The position numbers were made by a program, and so were the translations under genes. A stretch of DNA of 64,000 bases from Kocuria rosea subsp. polaris (lineage in GTDB: Bacteria > Actinomycetota > Actinomycetes > Actinomycetales > Micrococcaceae), in contig NZ_LQBK01000003.1 of assembly GCF_001483755.1 (NCBI RefSeq), positions 93,157 through 157,156 of the forward strand. The letters run 5' to 3'. How positions within the stretch are numbered: position 1 is the stretch's first letter; the number at the start of each line of letters is the position of its first letter. The notes below the pieces were generated by a model. That model did no database searches. It was not told the DNA's origin and was given only the letters and a program-made list of their open reading frames with translations. Below, piece by piece: positions 35,256 through 43,585 of this stretch.

Positions 35256-35749
35256 GCCCGGAGCTGCTGAAATTGTCGCCAAAACTGTTCCAATCCTTGA
35301 TTGACCTCGTGGACGTCCTCGGGGGTGCCCATGAGCTCGAACTTGTAGAGAACGGGGACGTTGCACTTGGCCGCGATCTTGTCCGCGGCCAGGCAGAACG
35401 CCGGCCCGAAATTGGTGTTGCCCGCGCCGATGACGCCGCGCAGGAACCGCCGGTTGGTCTCCTTGTTGAGGAACTTCACGACCTGCGGCGGGACGGCCCC
35501 GCTGCCGTTGGGCCGCCCGTACGTCGGGGCGACCAGCACGAAGGGCTCGGTGATCTCAGGGGGCTCCTCCCCGGTCAGAAGAGGAAGGCGCAGCACGCGG
35601 GCGTCGAGCTTCTCGACGAAGCGGTGCGTGTTGTTGGAGACCGAGGAGAAGTAGACCACCAGTGGGGCGTGGCCGTCCGGTGCCGCGGCGGTCTCGCCGT
35701 GGTCCTGCTGAGCGTTCCCGGGACGGGTGCCGGGGTGGTGCGTGCTCAT
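35252..35749 (-). CDS. nrdI: Flavodoxin-like NrdI
   Basis: A 165-residue protein with about 28 extra N-terminal residues before the flavodoxin fold. [19 protein letters not shown] binds the FMN phosphate, and [16 protein letters not shown] is the family loop. NrdI supplies the oxidant that makes the Mn(III)2-tyrosyl radical in NrdF. It overlaps nrdE by 4 bp and follows nrdH by 72 bp. Confidence 0.95.
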
Positions 35750-35821
35750 TGCTTCCGCGCTCCGGGATGGGGTGGTGGGTGGGTGGTCGGGCGCCGCGGG
35801 GAAGCGGGCGGCGCGCCGGCC

Positions 35822-36058
35822 TCAGGCCGTGAGGAGGACGGCCAGGGAGGTGATCTTGTCCGGACGGTACCCGGACCAGTGCTCGGTCGGCGTCTCGACG
35901 ACCGGCACCTGCTGGTAGCCCAGGGCCAGGACGTGGGCCAGGGCGGCCTCGTCCTCGGTGACGTCGACGACGTTGTACTCGATGCCCTTCTTGGTCAGAG
36001 CCCGGTAGGTGGCATTGCACTGGACGCAGGACGGCTTGCTGTACACGGTCACGGACAT
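35822..36058 (-). CDS. nrdH: Glutaredoxin-like NrdH redoxin
   Basis: A 78-residue redoxin with CVQC as the active site (residues 11-14) and the SGYRPDKI tail typical of NrdH. It takes electrons from thioredoxin reductase and passes them to NrdE. AAGGGGA precedes the ATG. It is the first gene of the operon, about 100 bp downstream of the NrdR boxes. Confidence 0.95.
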   Translation of the reverse strand: MSVTVYSKPSCVQCNATYRALTKKGIEYNVVDVTEDEAALAHVLALGYQQVPVVETPTEHWSGYRPDKITSLAVLLTA

Positions 36059-36157
36059 CGCTGTTTCCCCTTGGTCGGTCGGGTGGTTTTCGAGGGAGAT
36101 CCGGGACTTCCGCAGACTCTGCGGCGGTGAAGGGGTCTCTCCGGGTGGCTGATTTCA

Positions 36158-36205
36158 ATACTACATCTAGTGCCAGGAAGGGGAAGCGACCCCTAGATGC
36201 AGTGG
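36158..36205 (-). promoter_or_regulatory. Pair of NrdR boxes upstream of nrdH
   Basis: Box 1 (36158-36173, atactacatctagtgc) and box 2 (36190-36205; on the minus strand ccactgcatctagggg) both match the NrdR consensus around a central CATCTAG. Their starts are 32 bp apart, about three helical turns, which is the classic spacing for cooperative NrdR binding. NrdR represses nrd operons when dATP is high; that such control applies here is inferred from the sites. Confidence 0.85.
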
Positions 36206-36211
36206 TGACGG

Positions 36212-36316
36212 TTGTCCACAGCTCCTTTCTCACTATCCCCAGGAAGGCCCTGGTCTATCCACAGGGGCCTCCGCAGGGGGTCGCGGATTTCCGCCGCCGG
36301 GGTGCCGTTGTGCACA
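36212..36316 (+). promoter_or_regulatory. Cluster of DnaA-box-like motifs upstream of nrdHIEF
   Basis: All on one strand: ttgtccaca (36212-36220, exact actinobacterial consensus), ctatcccca (36233-36241), ctatccaca (36255-36263, one mismatch to TTATCCACA) and ttgtgcaca (36308-36316, one mismatch). Their starts are 21, 22 and 53 bp apart, close to 2, 2 and 5 helical turns. They lie directly behind the NrdR boxes in the gap between nrdH and the aldehyde dehydrogenase gene. DnaA is known to act on nrdAB in E. coli; a role here is an inference. Confidence 0.6.
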
Positions 36317-36354
36317 GGCTGTGCGCACCGCGGGCCCCCGGCCGGTGGACAGGA

Positions 36355-37842
36355 TTAATTTTCGGACACGGCGTGTCGGGGTCGGCGGCGGGGCCGGCGC
36401 AGCCCGACCGCCGCGGCGGCGATCCTGCCCCGCAGGCCCCGGTAGGGCGGGTAGACGACCCGCAGGGTGTCGGGGGCGAGCGGCTTGTCGAGGACCGCTC
36501 GCGCGTGGGAGAACGTGGTGAACGAGAACTTCCCGTGGTAGGCGCCGGTGCCGCTCTCCCCCACCCCGCCGAACGGCAGCTCGGGGCTGGTGAGGTGCAG
36601 CAGCGGGGCGTTGAAGGACAGCCCGCCGGAGGACGTGCGCCGGCGGAACAGCTCCTTGACCGACCGTTCCTCGGTGAACACGTAGAGGGCCAGCGGCTTG
36701 TCCCGGGAGGTGATCAGCTCCACGGCGTGCTCGGCGGAGGGCACGGGCACCAGGGGCAGGACGGGCCCGAAGAGCTCCTCGGCCATGAGCGGGCCGTCCG
36801 GGGCGGAGCGCACCACCGTGGGCGCGAGGTAGCGCTCCCCCGGCTCGGCCGTCCCTCCGCAGACCACGTCGTGGGCGGGGACCTGGTCCAGGAGCCCGGT
36901 CAGCCGGTCGAGGTGGCGGCCGGTGACGATCCGCCCGTAGGAGTCGCTGCGGGACGGGTCCGGGCCGTAGTGCTCCTCCACCGCACGCACGAGCTCCGGC
37001 TCGAGGGCGGCGAGCGTCTCGGGGGTGCCGAGCACGTGGTCCGGGGCCACGCAGGTCTGGCCCACGTTGAGGAACTTCCCCCACACGATCCGCCGCGCGG
37101 CGGTCCGCAGGTCGGTCGAGCCGTCCACCCAGACCGGGGACTTCCCGCCCAGCTCGAGGGTCACCGGGGTCAGGTGCCGTGCGGCGGCGGCCATGACGAC
37201 CCGCGCGACCTTCCCGTTGCCGGTGTAGAACACGTGGTCGAAGCGGTGCTCCAGCAGCCGGGTGGTCTCCGGCACGCCGCCCTCGACCACGCTCACGCAG
37301 TCCCCCAGGTAGCGCTCGAGCAGCTCGGCCAGCACCCCGGAGACGGTGGCGGAGACCTCCGAGGGCTTGACGACGACGGTGTTGCCGGCGGCGAGCGCTC
37401 CCGCCAGCGGGCTCAGGACGAGCTGGACGGGATAGTTCCACGGCGCCATCACCAGCACGGTCCCGAGCGGCTGGTGCTCGACCCGGGAGCGGGCGGGGGC
37501 GAGGCTCAGCGGGACGGGAACCCGGGCCGGGGTCATCCAGCGGGCGAGCTCCTTGCGGATGCCGGCGACCTCCTCGAGGGTGAAGCCGAGCTCGGTGAGC
37601 CACGCCTCCGCCGGGGGCTTGCCGAGGTCGGCGGCCAGGGCCTGCTCGAGCTCCGTGCGGTTCTCCCGCACGAGGTCCTCGAGCCGGTGGAGCCGGTCCA
37701 GCCGGGTCGCGAGGTCGACGTCGGGGACGAAGGCCGCCCGGGCGCGGTCGACGGCGGCGTCGACGGCCGGGAAGTCCGCCGGCGCGTGGGCCGCGACGTC
37801 CGCGGGGCCGGGGACGGTGAGACTGCTGTGGATGCTGGTCAT
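36355..37842 (-). CDS. Aldehyde dehydrogenase family protein
   Basis: A 495-residue NAD(P)+-dependent aldehyde dehydrogenase of the coniferyl/fatty-aldehyde type. VLVMAPWNYPVQLVLSPL, VVKPSEVSA and FYTGNGKVARVVM form the cofactor site, TLELGGKSPVWVD holds the general-base Glu, and NVGQTCVAPDH the catalytic cysteine. The tail is basic ([11 protein letters not shown]), perhaps membrane-associated as in class 3 enzymes. Confidence 0.9.
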   Translation of the reverse strand: MTSIHSSLTVPGPADVAAHAPADFPAVDAAVDRARAAFVPDVDLATRLDRLHRLEDLVRENRTELEQALAADLGKPPAEAWLTELGFTLEEVAGIRKELARWMTPARVPVPLSLAPARSRVEHQPLGTVLVMAPWNYPVQLVLSPLAGALAAGNTVVVKPSEVSATVSGVLAELLERYLGDCVSVVEGGVPETTRLLEHRFDHVFYTGNGKVARVVMAAAARHLTPVTLELGGKSPVWVDGSTDLRTAARRIVWGKFLNVGQTCVAPDHVLGTPETLAALEPELVRAVEEHYGPDPSRSDSYGRIVTGRHLDRLTGLLDQVPAHDVVCGGTAEPGERYLAPTVVRSAPDGPLMAEELFGPVLPLVPVPSAEHAVELITSRDKPLALYVFTEERSVKELFRRRTSSGGLSFNAPLLHLTSPELPFGGVGESGTGAYHGKFSFTTFSHARAVLDKPLAPDTLRVVYPPYRGLRGRIAAAAVGLRRPRRRPRHAVSEN

Positions 37843-37983
37843 GGCTCCAGGGTAGGGCCCGGCTCGGACGCCGGAGACTCCGGTGGCCGCGGCGACGAGG
37901 CCCCGCCCCCGCCCGGGGTGCCCGGCTCGGAGGCGACGGACGGCGGGATCGGGCGTCCGACCCGCCGGCCGGGCCCTCGCCGG

Positions 37984-39054
37984 TCAGAGCAGCCCGTGCT
38001 CCGCGAGCTGCCGGGAGATCGACGCGCCGTCGTTGCCCTCGATCCACAGCGTTCCCTCGGGGATGGTCACCCGCCGCTCCTCGTTGACCAGGGGCGTGCC
38101 GGCCAGCACCGCCTCCGCCGGGGACAGGTTGCGGATGACGATGGCGGCCACGTGCTCCGGATAGCGGTTGACGAATCCGCTGTAGATCTCGGGGTCGTGC
38201 TGGCCGTCGTCGCCGATGAGGATCCACCGCACGTGGGGGAAGTTCCGGGCCAGCCGCTCGAGGTTCTGCACCTTGTGCGCGGCCCCGGCCCGGAACCAGC
38301 GGTCCGTGGTGGGGCCCCAGTCGGTGAGCAGCAGGGCCCCGGCCGGGTAGGCGTTGCGGGTGAGGAAGCGGCGCAGGGTGGGCGCCACGTTCCAGGCGCC
38401 CGTGGAGAGGTAGAGGAACGGCGCCTCGTGGTGGCGGTGCAGCAGCCGGTCCATCATGACCGCCATCCCGGGGGTGGGGGTGCGGGCGTGCTCGTTGAGC
38501 ACGAAGGAGTTCCAGGCGGCCAGCATGGGGCGCGGCAGGGCCGTGACCATGACGGTGTCGTCGACGTCGGAGACCACGCCGATCCGCTGCTCGTCCGCCA
38601 CGACGAACACGCGGGACTCGACGGTCTCGGAGCCCTCCGTCTGCATCCACACCGTGTGCTCGCCCGGAGCCAGGGACACCTGCAGGTCGACGTCGACCAC
38701 GCCGCCCTTGTCGGCCACCAGGTGGAACTCGAACTCGTCGATCCAGACGTTGACGTGGGCGAAGGCGATGGGCACGGAGGTGAACGAGCGCCAGCCGCGG
38801 ATCGACTCCGCGCTCTCGTCGGTGGACTCGATGAGCCCCCGGGTCTTGAGCAGGGCCCGGCCGAGCACCCGCACGTGGTGCTCGGAGCCGTACCCCTCGA
38901 AGGCCACCATGACCGGGATGTCGCCCCGGGCCTCGGCGCGCCGCTGCCGGAACCGGTGGAGCCGCTGCTCGAGGCGGTAGCCCACGTTGATGGCTTCCTC
39001 GGTGACCTGGTCGACGGTCTGCATGAGCTCCGAGCTGCTGGATTTCTTCGCCAT
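37984..39054 (-). CDS. App1-family (DUF2183) phosphatidate phosphatase-like protein
   Basis: A 356-residue protein with the HAD-type DxDxT motif GVVSDVDDTVMVT (about residue 162) and ILIGDDGQHDPEIY near the C-terminus, as in the App1/DUF2183 family whose yeast member dephosphorylates phosphatidic acid. An N-terminal beta domain (PVMVAFEGYGSEHHVRVLGR) precedes it. No membrane segment is seen. The reaction in bacteria is not established. Confidence 0.87.
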   Translation of the reverse strand: MAKKSSSSELMQTVDQVTEEAINVGYRLEQRLHRFRQRRAEARGDIPVMVAFEGYGSEHHVRVLGRALLKTRGLIESTDESAESIRGWRSFTSVPIAFAHVNVWIDEFEFHLVADKGGVVDVDLQVSLAPGEHTVWMQTEGSETVESRVFVVADEQRIGVVSDVDDTVMVTALPRPMLAAWNSFVLNEHARTPTPGMAVMMDRLLHRHHEAPFLYLSTGAWNVAPTLRRFLTRNAYPAGALLLTDWGPTTDRWFRAGAAHKVQNLERLARNFPHVRWILIGDDGQHDPEIYSGFVNRYPEHVAAIVIRNLSPAEAVLAGTPLVNEERRVTIPEGTLWIEGNDGASISRQLAEHGLL

Positions 39055-39160
39055 GCGCCCAGTGTTCCACAGGGCACACCCGGGACACGGCGGAGCCCGC
39101 GGGGCGCAGCGGGCCGGGTGTCCGATTCGCTCCGCCCCACGGGCGCCGGGGTCCTGCCGG

Positions 39161-39270
39161 TCAGTTCTTGATGTAGCCGTTCGGGTTCAGCACGTACTTC
39201 GTGGCGGCCCCGGCGTCAGTTCTTGATGTAGCCGTTCGGGTTCAGCACGTACTTCGTGGCGGCCCCGGCG
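39161..39270. repeat. Perfect 55-bp tandem duplication at the fdhA 3' end
   Basis: 39161-39215 and 39216-39270 are identical. The second unit holds the last codons and stop of the formaldehyde dehydrogenase gene, the first lies just beyond the stop. Since the copies are perfect, the event is probably recent. Confidence 0.95.
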
Positions 39271-40433
39271 TCGAACTCGGCGTAGCCCTGCGGCGCCTCC
39301 TCCAGCGGGATGGCCTTGGCGTTGACGGCCTTGGCGATCTGGATCTTGTCGTGCAGGATCGCCATCATCAGCTGTCGGTTGTACTTCATCACCGGGCACT
39401 GTCCGGTGGTGAAGGCCAGGGACTTCGCCCACCCCGTGCCGAGGCTGATCGACAGGGAGCCCTTCTTCGCCGCCTCGTCCACCGCGCCCGGATCACCGGT
39501 CACGTAGAGGCCGGGGATGCCCAGCGCTCCGCCCGCGGCGGTGATGTCCATGAGGGAGTTCAGCACGGTGGCCGGAGCCTCGTGGGAGGCGTCCTTGCCG
39601 TGCCCCCTGGCCTCGAAGCCGACGGCGTCCACGCCGCAGTCGACCTCCGGGACGCCGAGGATCTGCTCGATCTGCTCGGCGGGCGAGCCCTTCGAGACGT
39701 CCACGGTCTCGCAGCCGAAGCTGCGCGCCTGGGCCAGTCGCTGCTCGTTCATGTCCCCCACGATCACCACCGCGGCCCCCAGCAGGTGGGCCGCGGCCGC
39801 CGCGGCCAGGCCCACCGGTCCGGCGCCGGCGATGTAGACCGTGGAGCCGACGCCCACCCCGGCCGTGACCACGCCGTGGTAGCCCGTGGGCAGGATGTCG
39901 GAGAGCATGGTCAGGTCCATGATCTTCTCCAGGGCCTGGTCCCGGTCCGGGAACTTCAGCAGGTTCCAGTCCGCGTAGGGCACCAGCACGTACTCGGCCT
40001 GCCCGCCGACCCAGCCGCCCATGTCCACGTAGCCGTAGGCGGAGCCCGGCCGGTCCGGGTTCACGTTGAGGCAGATGCCGGTCTTGCGCTCCTTGCAGTT
40101 GCGGCACCGCCCGCAGGAGATGTTGAAGGGGACGGAGACGATGTCCCCGACCTTGATGAACTCGACGTCCGGCCCGCACTCGACGACCTCGCCCGTGATC
40201 TCGTGGCCGAGGACGAGGTCCGTCGGGGCCGTGGTGCGCCCGCGCACCATGTGCTGGTCCGAGCCGCAGATGTTCGTGCTCACGGTCCGGAGGATGACCC
40301 CGTGCGGGACCTTCCGGCCGATGTTGGCCGTGTTGATCCCCGGGGCGTCCTTGAGCTCGAACTCGGGGTATTCGGTGTCGATGACCTCGACCTTGCCGGG
40401 ACCCTTGTAGGCGACCGCTCTGTTGCCTGCCAT
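39216..40433 (-). CDS. fdhA: Glutathione-independent formaldehyde dehydrogenase
   Basis: A 405-residue zinc-dependent medium-chain dehydrogenase of the FdhA/formaldehyde dismutase group. Catalytic zinc ligands are in STNICGSDQHMVRG and LGHEITGEV, and the structural zinc cysteines in ISCGRCRNCKERKTGIC. The Rossmann motif is YIAGAGPVGLAAA. GSAYGYVDMGGWVGGQAEYV is typical of this subgroup. It oxidises formaldehyde with tightly bound NAD. The second of two adjacent ATGs (40433) fits the GGAAGAGG site best. Its 3' end is tandemly duplicated. Confidence 0.92.
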   Translation of the reverse strand: MAGNRAVAYKGPGKVEVIDTEYPEFELKDAPGINTANIGRKVPHGVILRTVSTNICGSDQHMVRGRTTAPTDLVLGHEITGEVVECGPDVEFIKVGDIVSVPFNISCGRCRNCKERKTGICLNVNPDRPGSAYGYVDMGGWVGGQAEYVLVPYADWNLLKFPDRDQALEKIMDLTMLSDILPTGYHGVVTAGVGVGSTVYIAGAGPVGLAAAAAAHLLGAAVVIVGDMNEQRLAQARSFGCETVDVSKGSPAEQIEQILGVPEVDCGVDAVGFEARGHGKDASHEAPATVLNSLMDITAAGGALGIPGLYVTGDPGAVDEAAKKGSLSISLGTGWAKSLAFTTGQCPVMKYNRQLMMAILHDKIQIAKAVNAKAIPLEEAPQGYAEFDAGAATKYVLNPNGYIKN

Positions 40434-40517
40434 CATGACCTCTTCCGTGGTGGATGTCCGTCACGGGCGTTCCCGGTAGAGCACCACCGCGGAAGCCCTC
40501 GTTCCCGACGGGGACCC

Positions 40518-40556
40518 GTCACGATGTGACCCTGAGCTCGCTGTGATCCAGGTCAC
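40518..40556. promoter_or_regulatory. Two inverted-repeat operators upstream of fdhA (CRP/GlxR-like)
   Basis: gtcacgatgtgac (40518-40530) is a perfect inverted repeat. tgtgatccaggtcac (40542-40556) fits the TGTGA-N6-TCAC(A) pattern of CRP/GlxR-type regulators. Their centres are about 25 bp apart. They lie about 90-125 bp before the fdhA start. Confidence 0.5.
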
Positions 40557-40635
40557 GGAGAACGGCCGCCGGTGGTGCTGACGCTAACAGGACGCGTCAA
40601 CGAGCGGAAGGGATGGGAGCAGGCGAAACGGAATG

Positions 40636-40676
40636 CGAAAGAGCCCGCCCCGCGTGTCGCGGAACGGGCTCTTTCG
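40636..40676 (-). terminator. Terminator downstream of tRNA-Ala
   Basis: A 12-bp inverted repeat cgaaagagcccg / cgggctctttcg (40636-40647 with 40665-40676), 4 bp after the CCA end of the tRNA on the minus strand. Confidence 0.8.
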
Positions 40677-40679
40677 TCC

Positions 40680-40755
40680 TGGTGGAGCTGAGGGGACTCG
40701 AACCCCTGACCCTTTGCATGCCATGCAAATGCGCTACCAGCTGCGCCACAGCCCC
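40680..40755 (-). tRNA. tRNA-Ala, anticodon GGC
   Basis: A complete 76-nt cloverleaf read on the minus strand, starting GGGGCTG and ending with an encoded CCA. The acceptor stem (one G-U pair), D arm (GCGC), anticodon stem TTTGC/GCAAA with loop ATGGCAT, and T arm with TTCGAGT are all in place. The anticodon is at 40720-40722. Confidence 0.97.
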
Positions 40756-40872
40756 AGGTCGTTGCCTCGAGAGACACTATCACAACCTGGACGGTGTCCT
40801 TGTCGGTCACCCTTTCCCGGTTGATCCAGCACCTCGCTGGGCAACGCATTCATAGTAGACAGCCGATCAGGA

Positions 40873-41277
40873 TCAAGGCAAATCGTCGGCAGCGGGCGCC
40901 GGCGCGGCCTGGCCCGTGGCGGTGCCGAGGTCCACCACGGGGCTGTCCCGCCACAGCCGCTCGAGGGCGTAGAACGCGCGGTCCTCGTCGTGCTGGACGT
41001 GGATCACCACGTCGCCGTAGTCCAGGAGCACCCAGCGACCCTCGGAGCGACCCTCGCGGCGGATCGGGCGCAGCTGGAGCTGCTCGACCAGCTTCTCCTC
41101 GATCTCGTCGACCACGGCGTTGACGAGCCGCTCGTTGGAGGCGGACGCGACCAGGAACGCGTCGGTGATGCCCAGCGCCTCGCTGACGTCGAGGGCCACG
41201 ATGTCGTGGGCCTGCTTGGCGTCGGCCGCGGCGGCCGCGACGCGGAGGATGGAGAGGGAGAAGTCGTTGACAGTCAA
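40873..41277 (-). CDS. rsfS: Ribosome silencing factor RsfS
   Basis: A 134-residue RsfS/Iojap protein that binds L14 and blocks subunit joining in starvation. The core HDIVALDVSEALGITDAFLVAS, EGRSEGRWVLLDYGDVVIHV and FYALERLWRDSP are typical. No ATG is available; a TTG at 41277 with AAAGGA 6 nt upstream is the likely start. It is last in the set nadD - tail-anchored protein - rsfS. Confidence 0.92.
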   Translation of the reverse strand: MTVNDFSLSILRVAAAAADAKQAHDIVALDVSEALGITDAFLVASASNERLVNAVVDEIEEKLVEQLQLRPIRREGRSEGRWVLLDYGDVVIHVQHDEDRAFYALERLWRDSPVVDLGTATGQAAPAPAADDLP

Positions 41278-41363
41278 GAAGGATCCTTTCCCGGCGAACC
41301 GGAGGTTCCGTCCCACGGGGACGGATGGAGTGGACGAGTGGAGCAGGACAGCAGGTGGTGTGC

Positions 41364-42470
41364 TCAGAGCACGAAGAGCACGAGCACGACGACGAGGGCC
41401 GCGAGCACTGCCAGCAGCAGCAGGACCCACCAGGCGGCGCCCGTGCGGCGCCGGTACTCCCGCCGCTCGAGCAGCTCGAGCCCCTCGGCGGTGCCGGCCG
41501 GCACCGGCGGGGCCGGTGGGTCCTCCTCGGACCACGACGCCGCGGACGCCGGCGCCGGCTCGGACGGGTCGGCCGGCACCGGCGGAGCCCCGGATGGGTC
41601 CTCGGCGCTGCCCTGCGGGCCGTCCTCGGCGGCGGGAACCGGCCCGGCTCCCGGCGAGGTCTCGGCGGCAGCGGAGGGCACGTGCTGGGCGGGAGCGGCC
41701 GCCGTGGCGGCGTGGGAGCCGTGGTGCCCGGCGTCCTCGGGCGCGACGATCTCGATGTGCGTGAGCGCGGCCAGGTCCTCCGGCGCGAGCCGGTTGCTGA
41801 ACAGGGACGGGTCGACGTGCACGGGGTCGTGGGACACGTGCCCGTCCGGGCCGTCCGGACCGCCATCGGGGAACACGACGGTGATCTGTTCGAGCGGCTC
41901 CTGCCGGTCCTCCGGCGGCGCCGGGGAGAGCGGCGCGGAGGGAGCCGCCGGGGCGACCGGCTGCTGGGGAACCACACCCGTGCCGGAACCCGTCTGGGCG
42001 GCCTCCGCCTGTGCGGCGAGCTCCGCGAACCGGCGCTGCTTCTCCAGCAGCTCCGGGTCCGCGGGGCCGCCGGTCTCCTCGAGCTCCCGCGCGCGCTCCG
42101 CGAGCTCGCGCTGCAGCCGGGCCAGCCGCCGCGGCCCGAGGGGCTTCACGGGGCGGACCGGCACGGCGTCCTCGCCCAGATCGATGACCGGGGCCGGCCC
42201 GGAGGGCACCGGCGGCGTGCGCACCGCGGTGCCGTCCGCCGGCCCCGGCGTGCCCACGGCCGGGTCGGCCGGCTCTGTCGTGCCGACGGCCGGGCCGTCC
42301 GCCTTCTCCGGGTCGTCCCGCACGGCGTCCTCGCCGAGATCGACGACGGGAGCCGCCCCGGAGGTCGCCGTGGGCGTGCCCGTAGTGGGGCCGTCCGCCG
42401 ACTCGGGCGCGCCCACGGCCAGGTCGGCCGGCTGCTCGGGGTCGTCCCGCTGGGGGTCCTCGCCGGCCAT
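41364..42470 (-). CDS. Tail-anchored Pro/Ala/Glu-rich protein between nadD and rsfS
   Basis: A 368-residue protein. It is mostly low complexity and acidic, with one helical segment around RRLARLQRELAERARELEE and a single membrane helix at the very C-terminus (AAWWVLLLLAVLAALVVVLVL), so it is probably tail-anchored. The N-terminal part holds two copies of a PVxDLGEDAV motif about 62 residues apart. Its ATG overlaps the nadD stop as TGATG, so translation is coupled. Function unknown. Confidence 0.75.
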   Translation of the reverse strand: MAGEDPQRDDPEQPADLAVGAPESADGPTTGTPTATSGAAPVVDLGEDAVRDDPEKADGPAVGTTEPADPAVGTPGPADGTAVRTPPVPSGPAPVIDLGEDAVPVRPVKPLGPRRLARLQRELAERARELEETGGPADPELLEKQRRFAELAAQAEAAQTGSGTGVVPQQPVAPAAPSAPLSPAPPEDRQEPLEQITVVFPDGGPDGPDGHVSHDPVHVDPSLFSNRLAPEDLAALTHIEIVAPEDAGHHGSHAATAAAPAQHVPSAAAETSPGAGPVPAAEDGPQGSAEDPSGAPPVPADPSEPAPASAASWSEEDPPAPPVPAGTAEGLELLERREYRRRTGAAWWVLLLLAVLAALVVVLVLFVL

Positions 42471-43192
42471 CAGGGCGCCTTCGCCGCGGTGCCGCGGACG
42501 CCGACATGGTCCGTCGTCGCCCCGTCCTCGGCGCCGAGGTAGAGCCCGTACTTGTTGATGTACTGCACCACGCCGTCGGGCACGAGGTACCAGACGGGCT
42601 TGTGCTCGGCCACGCGGGCGCGGCAGTCCGTGGACGAGATGGCCATCGCGGGCACCTCGAGCAGATTGACGCCGCTGGACCCGACGGGCGCGGCGAGGTC
42701 GTGACCCGGCCGGGTCACGCCGACGAAGTGGGCCAGCTGCCAGAGCTCCTCCGCACCCTTCCAGGTCAGGATCTCCGCCATGACGTCCGCGCCCGTGATG
42801 AAGAACAGGTCCGCCTCCGGCCGCTGACGCTTCAGGTCCCGCAGGGTGTCCACCGTGAACGTGGGACCGTCGCGCTCGATGTCCACGCGGCTGACGGTGA
42901 ACCGCGGGTTGGAGGCCGTGGCGATCACCGTCATGAGGTAGCGGTGCTCCGCGGGGCTCACCGCCCCCGCCGCCTTCTGCCAGGGGTGCCCGGTGGGGAC
43001 GAACACGACCTCGTCGAGATCGAACTCCCCCGCCACCTCGGACGCGGCCACGAGGTGGCCGTGGTGGATGGGGTCGAACGTCCCGCCCATGACGCCGAGC
43101 CTGGTGCGCCCCGGCGTCCGGGGCGGCACGGCCGTGCCCGTCAGGGGCAGGCCCCGGGTCCGGGCGGCGGTGTCCTGCGAAGCGGTCGTCAC
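42470..43192 (-). CDS. nadD: Nicotinate-nucleotide adenylyltransferase NadD
   Basis: A 240-residue enzyme that makes nicotinate adenine dinucleotide in NAD synthesis. It has the nucleotidyltransferase motif [18 protein letters not shown] (the HxGH) and [11 protein letters not shown] near the C-terminus. [14 protein letters not shown] is the family segment in the middle. The GTG at 43192 leaves about 30 residues before the domain; a GTG further in is possible. Confidence 0.94.
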   Translation of the reverse strand: MTTASQDTAARTRGLPLTGTAVPPRTPGRTRLGVMGGTFDPIHHGHLVAASEVAGEFDLDEVVFVPTGHPWQKAAGAVSPAEHRYLMTVIATASNPRFTVSRVDIERDGPTFTVDTLRDLKRQRPEADLFFITGADVMAEILTWKGAEELWQLAHFVGVTRPGHDLAAPVGSSGVNLLEVPAMAISSTDCRARVAEHKPVWYLVPDGVVQYINKYGLYLGAEDGATTDHVGVRGTAAKAP

Positions 43193-43211
43193 GACGGTGG
43201 GATTCCCCGGC

Positions 43212-43460
43212 TCAGGCGTGGCGCTTGGCGGCGTACTCGTCGAGCATCGCGCGCTCGTCCGCGGGCAGGTCGGCCGGGTCCTCGTGCTGGCCGGCCTCGG
43301 GGCTGAGGCCCCGGTTGGCGTAGGACAGCGTCACCACCATGAGACCGATCAGCACGATGAAGACGGAGACGCCCCAGACCCACGCGGGCACGCCGGGCTC
43401 GGCGGCGGCGTGCCCGCCCTCCGCGGCGGCGAGGACGGTGATGACGGTGTTCTGGAGCAT
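43212..43460 (-). CDS. Small single-helix membrane protein
   Basis: An 82-residue protein with a hydrophobic segment [21 protein letters not shown] and an acidic tail ([17 protein letters not shown]). AGAAGGGA precedes the ATG. It lies 19 bp upstream of nadD. No function can be assigned. Confidence 0.7.
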   Translation of the reverse strand: MLQNTVITVLAAAEGGHAAAEPGVPAWVWGVSVFIVLIGLMVVTLSYANRGLSPEAGQHEDPADLPADERAMLDEYAAKRHA

Positions 43461-43560
43461 GGGGATCCCTTCTGACGCCGGCGTGGCGGCGGGGGTGGTC
43501 GGTGGGCGGTCCGTGCCGCCGACGTCGGCGGGCCCGGGCGGTTCTCATCGTACTGAATCC

Positions 43561-43576
43561 GCGGCGGGCCCGCCGC
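43561..43576. terminator. Possible terminator palindrome after proA
   Basis: A perfect 16-bp palindrome gcggcgggcccgccgc without a T run, 10 bp beyond the proA stop. Weak candidate. Confidence 0.35.
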
Positions 43577-43585
43577 GTGCGGGAC

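Noticed and set aside
36212..36316. Chromosomal replication origin
   Set aside because: DnaA-box-like motifs are present but there is no dnaA, dnaN, rpmH or parAB nearby and no AT-rich unwinding region; a regulatory or titration site fits better.
36127..39171. Very long plus-strand open frame over the aldehyde dehydrogenase and App1 genes
   Set aside because: It is antisense to two well-recognised genes, has no ribosome site and no domain; it is an effect of high GC content.
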